A stretch of 64,000 bases of DNA from Eupeodes corollae (Eukaryota > Arthropoda > Insecta > Diptera > Syrphidae), in the NCBI RefSeq assembly GCF_945859685.1, contig NC_079148.1:37211946-37275945 (forward strand), given 5' to 3'. This document shows, piece by piece, positions 21,480 through 33,589 of this stretch. Both the position numbers and the translations under genes were made by a program. The notes beneath the pieces are model-generated. The model was not told where the DNA came from. It saw only the letters and a list, made by a program, of their open reading frames with translations, and did no database searches. Each line of letters begins with the position of its first letter. The stretch's first letter is position 1.

Positions 21480-22044
21480 GATCAGAATGAAGTAAATCCT
21501 CCATTTTGTAATACATACTAGAATGTCTCACATGTTCTTGAATCGATTTGTATTGTCATTTTATTTGAAGTCAATAACACAACACAATACCGTTGGTTTT
21601 CTCTAAAACATTGAATAAAATATTTCTAATTCACTATGGCGTATACGTAATGTTTCTCGATCTTATTCTAATTTTGTTCCATTTTTGAGGATATCAAAAA
21701 TTGAGTAGCAATACCGTGATCTGCTAAGACACGAGGTAAAAATATCGCGATCAGAGGATTAAAGTATAATATGCAACATAATGTTGGTTTCAATAAAATA
21801 TATCATTTTTGTATTACAGAACAATTATGTTTAAGAATATTCAATGAATGTTTATTTCATTTTAGTTAGGCAGGTATTTTTTTAATACAACAAAAAAAAA
21901 CAATATCATTAAAATTGCATAACGAATTCCAACGTTAAGGTCTTCAAATTCATTGACATAAAACTATTATATTTTATGTGGCTCCAAAGAAAAACGTCTG
22001 AAGTTGTTGAATCTCAAGATCTTGGTAGCATAATATATATCTTT
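21480..22044. other. AT-rich spacer
   Basis: Nothing recognised; simple AT-rich sequence. Confidence 0.5.
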
Positions 22045-23526
22045 TTAACTTCCCATAGGAAGTTATTGTAATGGGTCCAAATTGTCATATTGAAAATTTT
22101 GACATTTCTCGACATTTCAAGGTCCGTACGTCCGTACGTTCGTTCGTCGTACGTCCGTAAGTTCGCGACGTTTTTTTCGTCTTCCATAGCTCAAGAACCA
22201 GAAAAGATATTGACTCCAAATAAATTTTGTTATACAGATAATAAGGCAGAAAGATGCAGAAAGGGCTCTCAAGAAAATCGCGGGGTGGTTTTTAAAAATT
22301 AAAAAATTTGGTTAACCCTAAATATCTTACGAACTAAAAACGCTAGAGACTTGAACTAAATTTTATATAATAAACTATAACGTGATACCAAACAAGTATG
22401 TTTTTGGAAAAATTCCATTTAACGGTTTTTTTTTATACATAAATCAAAAAAACTGAAAAAAAAATGTCAACTCCAAAATTTTAAGACTAAAATATGATTT
22501 CATCTCCAAAACAATTTTGTGCAACGAAGAATAATGTTTTTAACATCTAATAAAATTGTGAGAAAAATCAAATTGACAGTTTTTTTTTTATACAAAATAA
22601 AAATCTAAAAAAAACATTACTCAAAGTTGGTAAAAATTGAATATCGATTCAAATATCTTTCAAAAACTTGAAATTTAGGCTTCCAAGTTATTTTTATTTA
22701 TATTTTATTCTGAAAAATGTTGACAAAATTTAATTGACAGTTTTTTTATAAAAAATAAAAACCTTTAAAAAAAATTAATAAAAGTTGGTAAAAATTTATG
22801 TTCGACTCAAATATCTTTTCAAAGCTATATTGGCCTTAATGTACTTTTATCTTTCTAAAAATACTGTTGTCAACATTCGGTAAAATTTTAAAAAAAAATC
22901 GAATTCACAGTTTTTTTTACAAAAAATGAAAAACCGAAAAAAAATTAACAAAAGTTGGTAAAAAATGAATTTCGACGGAAATATCTTTTCAAAAATTTGA
23001 GGTAAAAACTTCTTACTAATTTTTACTTATAAAAAATATTGTTTTCAACATTAGGACAAATTTTGAGAAAAAACGAATTGACAGTTTTTTTTTACAAAAA
23101 ATAAAAACCTTAAAAAAATGTATAAAAGTTGGTAAAAATTGATTTTCGACTCAAATATCTTTTCAAAAATTGTAGGTATTGGCTTCAAACTAATTTTATC
23201 TTATAAGAAATATTGTTTTTAACATTCAGTAAAATTTTGAAAAAAAAAACGAATTGACAGTTTTTGTACAAAAAATTAAAAACCTAAACAAAAATTAACA
23301 AAAGTTGGTAAAAATTGATTTTCGACTTAAATAGCTTTTCAAAACTTAAAAATATTTCGATACTCAGTATTTTTATATAAGAATCCAACAATCCGTTTTT
23401 TCATAAAAAAATAGTACGCAAATTTGGTAAAAATTGATACGAGTACATATAGACAAACTTCTAAGCAAGACAAATCGACAGACGGGATGGGAAGTTATCA
23501 GTGTGGGTCGCATCCCAGCCTCTTTT
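22045..23526 (+). mobile_element. Tandem-repeat element, copy B
   Basis: It has the same 5' palindrome and 3' end as copy A. GACAGTTTT landmarks at about 22575, 22737, 22908, 23083 and 23258 give spacings of 162-175 bp. The 5' CGTACG block is shortened relative to copies C and D. Confidence 0.85.
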
Positions 23527-23529
23527 TTT

Positions 23530-24585
23530 TTTATAGAATTGCTAATATTTTGTTGCTTGTGTGGCACATTGCGTTGCTCCATATTTCTAACGTTATCCTA
23601 ATGATTTCTGTTGTTTTCGTTCAGTTGCACCAGCTTTATTTTCTAATAACTAAGGCCCAACACATCGCTTCGCCGCCGATAACCTAAAAATCGCACCAAA
23701 ACAGTCATACGTGAAAGTTTCAACCATCATTCTTGGATTTTCCTAAATTTAAATTTAACAACTACTCGTATTAACGAAGTCTCGCAAAAATTAGCCTCAC
23801 CACTAAAGATGATTTTTCAATGAAAGTACGAATAATTTACGCCCATTTTAAGCACCGAATTAGTTATCTTTGACGATGACCAAAAGACTTAAATTCCAGT
23901 GTTAACTAAAATTTACATTCTTGATACCTTGATACCTGGTTTTTTCACAACGGTCGGTAAATTTCTGTTTGTAGAATGCTTATGAAAAAATCGGCTAGGA
24001 TCGATACACCTAGATTTTCGTCCATACTACGTGCTAGCGTAACACAATTATTCGCGTCACATTATAACTTTGTTTCAATAGGTAAAATATTTTAAGCAGT
24101 TTTAAATTTTCCAGCCGACAAGAATTTTATTTTTATTTTTGTACATATATTTATATTTAAATTAATTTTTATATTAACTTGTTAAAGTAGTCTGTAAGAG
24201 TTGTACTCTGTTTGATGAAATAAACTAAACTAAAACTAAAATAAGATGTTTAACGACTACCAAAAGGGGTTTAAGTTTTGCCAACTGCAACTTCAAAATG
24301 TTCAACATTTTTCTTTAGTAAATTTGAACAATTTCTAGACGACAGTGAAGCATGTATTGTTTTATTTTTAGTAATGGCACACTTGTTACATGTCAAAGGT
24401 CAAAAAATGAGAGCTTCACAACTAGTAGCTGTCCAAATAGTGGGCTCTTCAAAATGTAGCCTCTTATTGGAAAACCCTTAGTTTTAAAATAGCTTCACTA
24501 AAGAAAGTTTACCTAAATCAAGCTTTGTTTTTGTAATCTCTAGTCTAGCCTCAGTATATAATGCACACATTTGTATTTAAAGAAA
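23530..24585. other. Decayed repeat debris
   Basis: Near 23785-23805 the minus strand suggests a KIIFSGEA-like mariner trace. At 24218-24243 the plus strand has AATAAA followed by CTAAACTAAAACTAAAATA, like the 3' end of a dead retroelement. No usable frame. Confidence 0.4.
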
Positions 24586-25856
24586 CGTGATTAATTATCA
24601 GCTCAAGAAATATCTTGAAGAACGGAAGCTTCTTAATGACCGACAGTATGGCTTTCGTAGCAATAGGTCCACTGGTGATCTCATGGTTCATCTCACCGAA
24701 CAGTGGAACAAATCTTTACATAGCTTTGGAGAAAGTAAGATTATTGCACTAGATATTTCAAAAGCATTTGATAGGGTTTGGCATCATACAAGTATTGGAT
24801 GGATTCAAGTCTGAAAACCACAAAATAAATGCTGGTGTGCCCCAGGGCTCTGTTCTATCTCCAACACTCTTTCTCATTTTTATTAATGATCTCCTGTCTG
24901 CAACATCTAATCCAATACATTGTTTCGCTGACGATAGTACTCTTAGCTTTTCATATTCGTTTTCAGATTCACACCCCTCTTCTTCGGATGTGGAACTGCA
25001 ACGACAAAATATGATAAGCTCATTAAATTCCGACCTAAACAGCATTGTTCAATGGGGAATAAGAAACCACGTGGAATTTAATGCTTCGAAAACGCAATGC
25101 TGTCATGTATCGTTAAAGCGAAATATACCCCCCCTGCCATTATCCATAAATGGCACTTGCATCGAGGAAACTGAACATCTCGATATTCTTGGTATGTGTA
25201 TCACCAACCACCTTTTGTGGAACGATCACATACGCGATGTCGCCAAAAATGCCGCAAGATGTTTGGGTTTTCTAAGGCGATGCAAGAAGTTTTTCTCCCC
25301 CTCTGATCTGGCTGTTATATACAAGACTTATATACGTCCAAAGCATGAGTATAACTCCCATATCTGGGCTGGTGCTCCTGCAACTTACTTAAGCCTCTTG
25401 GATAGTATTGAACGTAGAGCATTTAGATTGATTGGTGATATTACCATCATAAGATCATTTACGTCACTTGAACATCGTCGAAATGTTTCTTGTCTCGCCC
25501 TCTTTTAACGTTATTTTAATGGTTTATGCTGTAGAGAAATAGCCAGCTGCATTCCTCCCCTTAAACAGTTCAACCGTAATACTCGCGCTTCTAGGAATGC
25601 TCATCAATATAACCTCGAGCCCATCTTCGGTCGTACTGTCAAGTACAGAGATTCGTTCTTTAGCCGTACTATGCGAATGTGGAATGCCTTGCCACACTCT
25701 GTCTTTCCCAGCTATTGCAATATTTAGGAATCTAAAACCAATGTGCACCGACATCTCCTTTCAACCCCTCTCTCCCTTTCCTAGTGCTCACACTGTGTCT
25801 ACATAATAAGGGTAATATATCCCCTTGAGTGTGCGCTTATTATAAAAAAAAAAAAC
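24586..25856 (+). pseudogene. LINE family 2 reverse transcriptase (plus copy)
   Basis: The first frame gives RQYGFRSNRSTGDLMVHLT and IIALDISKAFDRVWH (first catalytic Asp). A short deletion shifts the frame at about 24780. The second frame runs GVPQGSVLSPTLFLIFINDL, then HCFADDSTLSFS (catalytic Asp pair), FNASKTQCCHVSLKR and TYIRPKHEYNSHIWAGAP. It stops at 25508, with tail coding (MRMWNALPHSVFP) in other frames. It ends in A12 at 25845-25856. The 5' half with the endonuclease is absent. The pattern fits the Jockey/CR1 group. Comparison with 19.4-21.5 kb shows this copy has lost bases between FDRVWH and GVPQG. Confidence 0.82.
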
Positions 25857-27264
25857 GTTAAATTCAATTGTATGCAGACTTGTTGAAAAGAATTTTAATA
25901 GTTTTGATTTGATTTATAAATAAAATAAACAACAAGAATGTGTTCTAAATCTATGCACAACATCAGGATTTTTAATTCTATTTTTAAGGAATAAATTTGC
26001 ACTTATTTTCAATCGTCCCGTGTATGAAACAATGATCTTTTAACCTAGTCCTATAGTACTTCAATTTAATTGAATTTATAATGTAATTAACAGCTACAAA
26101 AACAACAACAGCAACATGCATATGATGATTGTATATATAAAAACTACTTTCAACAAACCAAGTTCATTCTCTAATCTTTCGTGTGTTCACTCTTCAACCC
26201 AAGGAAAAGCTGACTTCACCCCTAAAATCTCAATGATAAATGTATAAAGTGAAATTCCTTCCTCTGTTTTTTTTTTTACTTTTTATCTACAATTAGTTAA
26301 TTTTAAAAAAGAAATTAAAATAGAAAAAAAGCAAATGAAGAAAAGAAAAACACTCTGAACATTAAACATTATTTAATTTTAATTTTAAACACTGCAAATA
26401 AAAATAAAAATGAAATTACTATGTATGCTACATGCTACATGAGTGAAATAATGAAAAACCACCATAAGTAATTCAAAAATACCGCACAAAATAGTTGCAC
26501 CATTGCTGTACCAGTACAGCAGCCGCCAAAACTATACGAAATTAGAACCAGGTTAAATAGCAGAATGGTACAGTGAAGTGATGTCTCGTCGTCACTTATT
26601 CTATATGATCCTATATTGATGGCGGCGGCGACGACGTCTTCTTTGCCACACAAATACAAAATTTGTTGCAAGAGTTGACGATGTGTTGGGAATGCTGTTT
26701 TCCGCCGCCCAGCATTGCATATTTTTATGTTTTTTTTTTTGAAATTGAAATAAATAGATTTTTAAATTTTCAAAAATGTAATTTTTCCTTCAGAATTTTA
26801 TTTTTATTCATTGGAACATGTAGCGTATTTTTTTTCAGCCAACTCGCCCATGAGCTGCAAGAGTATTGGTGGGCTATGTTAGCCGACACCACACCTACAG
26901 GAATCTAAACGAAAAAAATCGCTTTTCCTTGCCTTTAATATTTCGAAAGCCAACAAAACTAAGGTGGGCGGTTTTTTGAATACCAAAAAAATTAAGACAC
27001 ATCATACCAAAAATTGTTCCGTTGGAAAAGTTTATATTTCACATAAATGAGCTGTTTTGCTGCTCCTCACTAACACTCAAACACCATCACACCGTGAGTA
27101 CACGAAACGAATTCAAATTGTGTGTGTAGTGGTTTGATTTTTTTTTGTTTTTGTTCCAAGTGTGTGTTTGAAAATTGGTTTTTAAATTAGAAAACTCAAA
27201 ATTTTTATCGAGATAGAAAGAAACGGCTTCTTGAACGACGTGTTGTTTCTTGGTGTACCGCCAG
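25857..27264. other. Upstream region of troponin T
   Basis: There is no ORF. GC-richer blocks at 26500-26720 and 27060-27110 stand out from AT-rich surroundings and contain CAGCAGCC/GGCGGCGGCGACGACG. By position this is where muscle enhancers of the gene would lie. That is inference from the neighbouring gene, not from a proven site. Confidence 0.4.
26132..26169 (+). promoter_or_regulatory. TATA box plus initiator, candidate core promoter
   Basis: TATATATAAAAA (26132-26143) is followed 30 bp after TATAAAAA by TCATTC (26164-26169), a perfect match to the arthropod initiator TCAKTY. The spacing is canonical. The same TATA overlaps GTATATATA, which is also the consensus of the muscle factor CF2. 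No convincing splice donor follows closely, so whether it serves troponin T is open. Confidence 0.35.
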
Positions 27265-27351
27265 TCAGTTTAGTCGAACCGCAGCATTCGCTCCAAAGAC
27301 GTCAGCTGCTCGGACAATCGTAGAGATTTCAATTTTGTTTCTTTCCCTCGA
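27265..27351 (+). other. up: Candidate non-coding exon 1 of troponin T
   Basis: TCAGTT (27265-27270) matches the arthropod initiator, and a GC-richer stretch of about 85 nt follows. It ends in a strong splice donor, CTCGA then GTAAGT at 27352. The next good acceptor that joins a start codon is TTTTTTCTTTGCAG at 36305. The position fits a dipteran troponin T leader exon separated by a long first intron. I infer the link; RNA data would be needed to prove it. Confidence 0.5.
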
Positions 27352-28737
27352 GTAAGTTTTCAACTAAGAAAAAAAAAAAACTACCAAAGTCTCAAGGAAT
27401 TATCCATCATATTTTCTTTAAAAAAATCTTACAACATTTAAAATCAAGAAGGATTTTCTTAAATTTTCTTCATAAAGTGTGAGAAAAAGTTTTTCATTTT
27501 CTTTTTTTATTCTTCTTCTTAACCAAACGAAAACTGTAACTTAATTTTTTTTTTCATGGATAACCTAAAATTATTAAAGTGAATCTTACCGTTATATAAT
27601 TGTATCTAACTGGCTTATGATTAGAAACTTGTGTGTAGCTGTTTGGTAATTCTCCAAAAAGCAAAAAGGACCTCAAAAGGAATAACAGTGTTTTAAGGAT
27701 TCATCTTAATTACGAAAGTGAAAAAAGTAACACCTTTTAATTTTTACACAGTGTCATGGTGATAAAAACTTTCTTATAACAACAAATAAACTACAGTGGT
27801 TAAACAATTTTTATAAACTTAAAAAAAAAATTGAAAAAAAAATCTAACCTCAATATAAAAAATTCAAAAATAAATAGTTGTTCTAAATTTAGAAAATCTC
27901 TTGAGCTCAGTGTTACATGATACACAAAACGTACTGAAAGTCAAAAAAGTATCTTTCTCAATTCTATAAAAAAGTTATGCAAAAGAAAACTCATAAAAAA
28001 AAACAGAAGAACCAAGAAAATAGAAAACACACATGTATATGTGAATCACTATATGGCAGAGTGTGGTTGTGTGCGAATGTGTGCTAAAAGTGTGTGAATT
28101 CAAAAGTCGAAAGGAAAATTCCTCAAAAGAAGACATAAATAAGAAGAAGAACGTTTTTTTAAGTATAAAACTGAAGTAAAAGAAAGCTAAATGTATCTAT
28201 TCAATGATCTTTCTAATCACACACTTTTACCACTACAGTAAACAACATTTTCACATAAGCACACACGCACACACACTTTAGAAATTATCTAGATGTATTA
28301 AGGTGCACATATACCTATATATCAATACATATAAAGCCTCAATCACACCTGCCAATACGTGTAGGTGGTATTTGCTATTTGATACTAGATTTTTTCTGAT
28401 TAATTGGGTTAAAGTTGTCAAATTGAGATAGTTTTTGAATATTTGTCTTTTCTTCCGCATAATTGAGGTATTTATAAGTATTTTTGAAAAAAAAGAAGTT
28501 ATTTACGGACATGTAAACAGTTTTAAAAAATATTTTACATAAACTGAGTATTTTCAATTTAATAATGAGAAATTAGTTTAAACCCCAAGAATCTCAAGGA
28601 TCTAAAGAGACTGCCTTTTAACACGGTTTCCTTGACTTGATAGAATTGAGAGAAGGACATTATTTTCGTTTTCTAGTTATTATTCTGATAAAAAAAAGAA
28701 GTTAAAAAAATTAATATGTTTTCAAATCTTCCCTACT

Positions 28738-29024
28738 CTCGGGCGCCATTTAAGGAAGAATTTTGTCATCTCTCGTAAACATCTTACTGTAAAGAATTTT
28801 AAATTGACTTGAATTTATATATACATATATATCTCATTATTTTCATCTCCTAAGAAGAGAGAATCTGAAATGAAGAAAAGTGCGATTTACTTCCCGGGCG
28901 CCACTTAAGAAAAAAAAATTAAATTACTCCCCTAAATTTAAAGTGAAGTAATTTTGAAATGTCTTGATAATCGTTTCTCCTTGGTAAAACATTATTCATG
29001 GTTTTCTCCCGGGCGCCACTTGAG
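28738..29024 (+). repeat. Three copies of a 17-bp GC-rich motif CYCGGGCGCCAYTTRAG
   Basis: The copies are at 28738-28754, 28893-28909 and 29008-29024, spaced 155 and 115 bp. The sequence between them is unrelated and AT-rich. A weaker copy, CCCGGGCTACGGTTGAG, lies at 38643-38659 in a later intron of the same gene. Confidence 0.8.
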
Positions 29025-29966
29025 TATTCTCTTATAAAATACAATTTTTTAAAAATTTCCATTAAATGGTTTCTAATCAATGTTGAATCACTCATGTGTC
29101 ACATCAATACTTCGTAATTATGACATAATATATAAATTGTATGTTTATTTTATGTTAAAATAATACAAAATGTATAACTTATTAAAATGCATTTTTGTAC
29201 TCTATTCAATAGTTGTACAAACCACATAGCACTTTATTATGCATTATTTATATGCTAATTAAGTTTATGCATATATTTTGTCTTTTGTTATTTTATATTT
29301 TGAATTGAAAGCCAAAATATTTGCTGACGTTATGGTAAATACACAAAAAAAAAGAAAACCTTAAAATAGAATTTATGTATAGAAATATTTGAAAATACTT
29401 TTTTGGTTTGATTTGAAATAATAGAAATAATAAACAAATGAAACAGTGCAATTAAATTTAACTAATTAAATAAAAACAAATTCAATGACAGATGATGTGT
29501 GACATCCGTTTGAAAAAAGAGATGTATTTAGAGATTCATTGTAGCCTGGGATATTTTTTGAACATGTTAACACATTGTCAACTTTTATAGAAAATATTTA
29601 CAGTAAAAAATAAAACAAATTAATATTAAAAAAATATGAAATACATTCAAACGTGCCAAAATTACTTTATTAGAAATTCATATGCCTCTGGTTTTTATTT
29701 ATTATTAGAATTGTTACAACAAAAATTAATGTTTATGAGATAAAAGAATATATAAATTGGTGATGGTTTAGTAAATGTTGACCAGATCAAAGAAAATTAT
29801 GACAGATTTCGATTGATGATGAAAAAAGCTCAGTTTTTAATAGAAAAAATTTGATTGTAAAAGAAAAAAGGATACCATAGGTTCGGAAAAAACGTACAAA
29901 ACCAGTAACCTATAATTATGCTGAGCTTACACTTAAGGGCAATATTCGTAAAAGTGTCATTTCAAG

Positions 29967-30078
29967 GGTCTGGGGTCTTGCAAGAAATTTCCAAATTATC
30001 CAAAAGCGACTATTCTTGTGATGAAAAAGTGCTCGGAATCAGTACTGAAAGAACTTTAGGTTTATTTCATTCCTGACT
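29967..30078 (+). mobile_element. Old, degraded SINE fragment
   Basis: GGTCTTGCAAGAAATT, ATTCTTGTGATGAAAAAGTG, CGGAATC and TTTCATTCCTGAC occur in SINE order with many changes. This is much more diverged than the other copies, so it is an early insertion into the intron. Confidence 0.55.
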
Positions 30079-30192
30079 TTTCTAGCACATATTTATCTAC
30101 GAACTTAAAATACCACAAACAATAATAATTTATTTGAAAATAAAGTTAAGAGCCTAAAGAAACCAAAAATTTAGAGTTCCAAAAAAAAACAG

Positions 30193-30235
30193 AAGTTTAA
30201 GAAACAGTTTGACAAAAAAACTGTTTCTTAAACTT
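30193..30235. repeat. Perfect 18-bp inverted repeat, 7-nt loop
   Basis: AAGTTTAAGAAACAGTTT is followed after GACAAAA by its exact reverse complement. It lies inside intron 1. Confidence 0.85.
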
Positions 30236-32345
30236 TTCCTGTCAATAGTCAATTCTGAAATTTGCAATTCTGCAGAAAAGCTTTATAAGGATTTAATATA
30301 CAAAGTTGAAGGGTTTATTTGTTTTTTTTCTGCTAAATATAAGGAATTATTGTCAAAAAAATTGAAATGATGGTCATTCGAAAATTAGTCAAAAAATACA
30401 CCAAAGAAGTAAAACTTCCTTGACTTTTCTAAAACTATTTCCAACAAGGTGAATTTTTAAAGTTTAAAACATTTGTTTCAGCTTAAATTAAAGCTTCTAG
30501 TAACTCTTCCACAAGTTTCTTTGATCAGTACATTTATTTTCTTGTATTGATTGTTATTTTAAATAAATGTTTAATACAAATTAAACAAATTACAATAAAA
30601 ATATGAAGAAAATTAAAGTATATTGTTATTTGGAATTGGAAAAATGCTGAAACAATCACAAAAAGAGACATCTTTAAGATAAAATTCAATGTTTTTAAAA
30701 TGAGATTTCCATTACTATTTTTGAACACTGCATTCGTCTTAAATAAGTATCATTATTTAAACTGCTTCTCGTATACCGCTCCTTTCAACAATTGTCAAAC
30801 TTACTGTCATTGTAAAAAGTGTTGCTTATTCGTATTTCAAAACCAAACAAAAATTGTTTTGTGGAATTCTAAATTGAATTTGAGGTCATTCAAAACCGAC
30901 TGAAAACATTTTTAATTCCAGAATATTTAAGTTGCATTACTTTTTGTATACTTTCTCAGACCAGGGAAAACAATAAATGTGTAATCTTAATTTGTTTTCT
31001 TTTAATTTTAGACTGTCTAGAAAACACGTCTTTTCTTTTAGTTGCAAAGAAGATTTACTTTAAAATTGATAATTACTGTTTCTTGTCTCTTAATAATTAT
31101 CAATTGCGTTGATAAATTGTCAATTCTAATAACACGCTTACCCTCCAAATAGTTTGTGTTTAATCAAAAAACTAAACTCAAAATTATTAAACCATAAATC
31201 CTTACAAACATAATAAATTCTAAAAATAAAATTTCTATTTTTCTAAGGATTTTTCGAAATTTGATGATGCAAATAAAACAAATTTATGTATTAAAATATA
31301 TTCAAACTAATATTAAAAAATTATTTTCAACCTTTACCAACATGGTACTCCGGGATAATAATATACAAAAACCCATTAAATTTTTTAAAAATAAAATCAA
31401 CAAAAAATAAAAAAGAAAATCTTACACACCTATTATATTCAACCCACCTACAATGTGTCAGAAATATTTTGCAGTAAATCAAGGCACACAAGAGCTATTA
31501 ACAAAAAAAAATAATGTATATACAACAACAATTTTTCTTCGTTTTCCAACGACACATATACTCATACATTCTCGTACATGAATAACTGTATCTATACAAT
31601 ATCGTTCCTCTGCTCTTTGCTTGGTTGGTTTTTATTCTGACAGGCATGGTATGTTCGCATAAAGAATTCGCACGTAAAGGAAATTCAATCCCGAGTTCTA
31701 TTAATAATCAGCGTCAAGACTAATACACATCCCATTTTGGCCACTCACTCAGAAATTTTCAGAGAAAACTTAAACAAAAAAAAAAAGAAAATAGAAAATA
31801 AAATAAAAGAGTGAACAACGATGGCGACGACGACGACGACGAGCGAAGAGGAAAACCAAGTGGCCAAGAAACACTTTGATATATTGAAGATATTAACAAC
31901 AACAACAACAAAAGCAACATATAGCCAGAAACACGGGTCTGATGTAAACGTCAGCACTCAGCAACAAATGAATCCCTGAAATAAATAAAATGAAAAACAA
32001 CAAAATGGGAAAGAAAAATACATTTTTTGTTTATTTATTTATTTTATTTTTATGTTTTTGTTGTTGCTTTTTCTAAGGAGAAAATGTATGCTAGCAAAGT
32101 CAGTAATGCAATAGAACAAGAGATGATAAAACACATATGTATAATTTTAAAATACAGACTAAATCTATTTTTAAAAATATTTTAAGAGATGATCTAATTT
32201 TGTTGAGCAAGTTTAGATAGATTCAAGATTTTTTTTTCAAATTTGTTTATGGAATTTTAATTGAATTTTGTTTGTTGAATAAAATTAATTTAATTAATTT
32301 ATGTATGCAAAATGAGAACAAAATTACAGGTGTGTCTTAACTATG

Positions 32346-33085
32346 TGTTTCTTAATTTTTCTAAAGATATCACAGTTTTTGCAACAATTGCTAAGATAAC
32401 ATCAAAGCAAAGATGACGTCGTTAATTTTTTTAATTTTCAAACACTTTGTGTTTTTAGCAACATACCTTACTTCTCACTAAAAAATAAAATAGTTGCACC
32501 AAAACCACATTTTCAAACAATTTGCAACTTTGAAAAAAAATAATATTCTACAAAAGGTTTTCACAAAATTTGCAAAGTAAAAAGTCTTTTCACTATTCAA
32601 TTTTTCAGACTTTATTTAAAAAGTGAAAAGTTAAACTGTTTCAACAATTTAAAATACAACTCTGCAATCAATTCGTATTTTCAAAAGTTACAAAAGTAAA
32701 TTTAAGATTGTGTGTTTCTTAAGATATCACAGTCTTTGCAAAAATCGACTTCGTTAATTTTTTTACTTTTCAAACACTTTGTGTTTTCAGTTTTTGGATT
32801 AGCAACATACCTAACTTCTCAATGAAAAATTAAATAGTTGCACCAAAACCACATCTTCAAACGATTTGCAACTTTGCAAAAAAATAATATCCTGCAAAAG
32901 TAAAGTGCAAAGGTTTCCACAAAATTTGCAAAGTAAAAAGTCTTTTCACAATTCAATTTTTTAGACTTTATTTAAAAAGTGAAAAGGTAAACTTTTCAAC
33001 AACAATTCAACAATTTAAAATACAACTCTGCAATCAATTCGTATTTTCAAAAGTTGCAAAAGTAAATTTTAGATTGTGTTTATTA
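32346..33085 (+). repeat. Tandem duplication of about 344-366 bp in intron 1
   Basis: Shared landmarks include GTTGCACCAAAACCACAT (32493 and 32837) and CTGCAATCAATTCGTATTTT (32662 and 33028). CAAACACTTTGTGTTTT and TTTGCAAAGTAAAAAGTC also recur. The offset grows from 344 to 366 bp because of small insertions. Divergence is visible, so the duplication is not recent. Confidence 0.85.
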
Positions 33086-33589
33086 AGATAAAATATGCAT
33101 AGAAAATAATTGTTGAATCAATGTCTAAAATGGTTCAGTCTACTCAACAAATTTCGAGGCTATGTCGAAACAATTTTGTACCTAGCAAATGGTTGTAGAG
33201 AGGAATTTATCAATAATGACATTAGACACTAGATGAAATACTCTGCTGACTGACACTAGATGAAATACACTGCTTTGCTTATTCTGTGGATAGATGCAAA
33301 ACCATGAACTCCATTTCAAGCCCAATGTAGTGTATACAAAAATTATTGCAAGGGACCCAAACACATATTTCTTTGGCTATTGGATTGTAGCTTATTTCTA
33401 ATTTTAGACAATACAAATTCGATGATACTTTTCGTTAATCGAAAATTCTATTTTGTCAAAAAATCATTCCCAATATCTAAGTTAATTCTTAACTTCACTA
33501 ATCTTTGGTCACTTTTTTTAACAGGTTTTTAAAATAAAAGTTTTTATACCATAACCAGTCAAATTTTGTTGAAAATTGGATTAAAAAAC

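Larger units (their letters stand above)
19390..21480 (-). pseudogene. LINE family 2 fragment (minus), interrupted by a SINE and a mariner
   Basis: Scattered minus-strand matches to the LINE at 24.6-25.9 kb run in order. The RT block (IALDISKAF region, about 21430) is followed by the GVPQGS region (about 21270) and NASKTQCC-type sequence (about 21200). After the mariner come the C-terminal and tail parts (19390-19897). A SINE fragment (19574-19673) and a mariner (19899-21078) are inserted, the latter with loss of adjoining LINE sequence. It is too decayed for a continuous frame. Confidence 0.75.

Noticed and set aside
27297..27302. DPE motif AGACGT downstream of the TCAGTT initiator
   Set aside because: It starts at +31 relative to the initiator A, while functional DPEs need +28. 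The sequence is right but the spacing is wrong.
27883..32174. MEF2-like sites CTAAATTTAG, CTAAATTTAA and CTATTTTTAA in intron 1
   Set aside because: Such strings are expected many times by chance in DNA this AT-rich. Nothing beyond position supports them.
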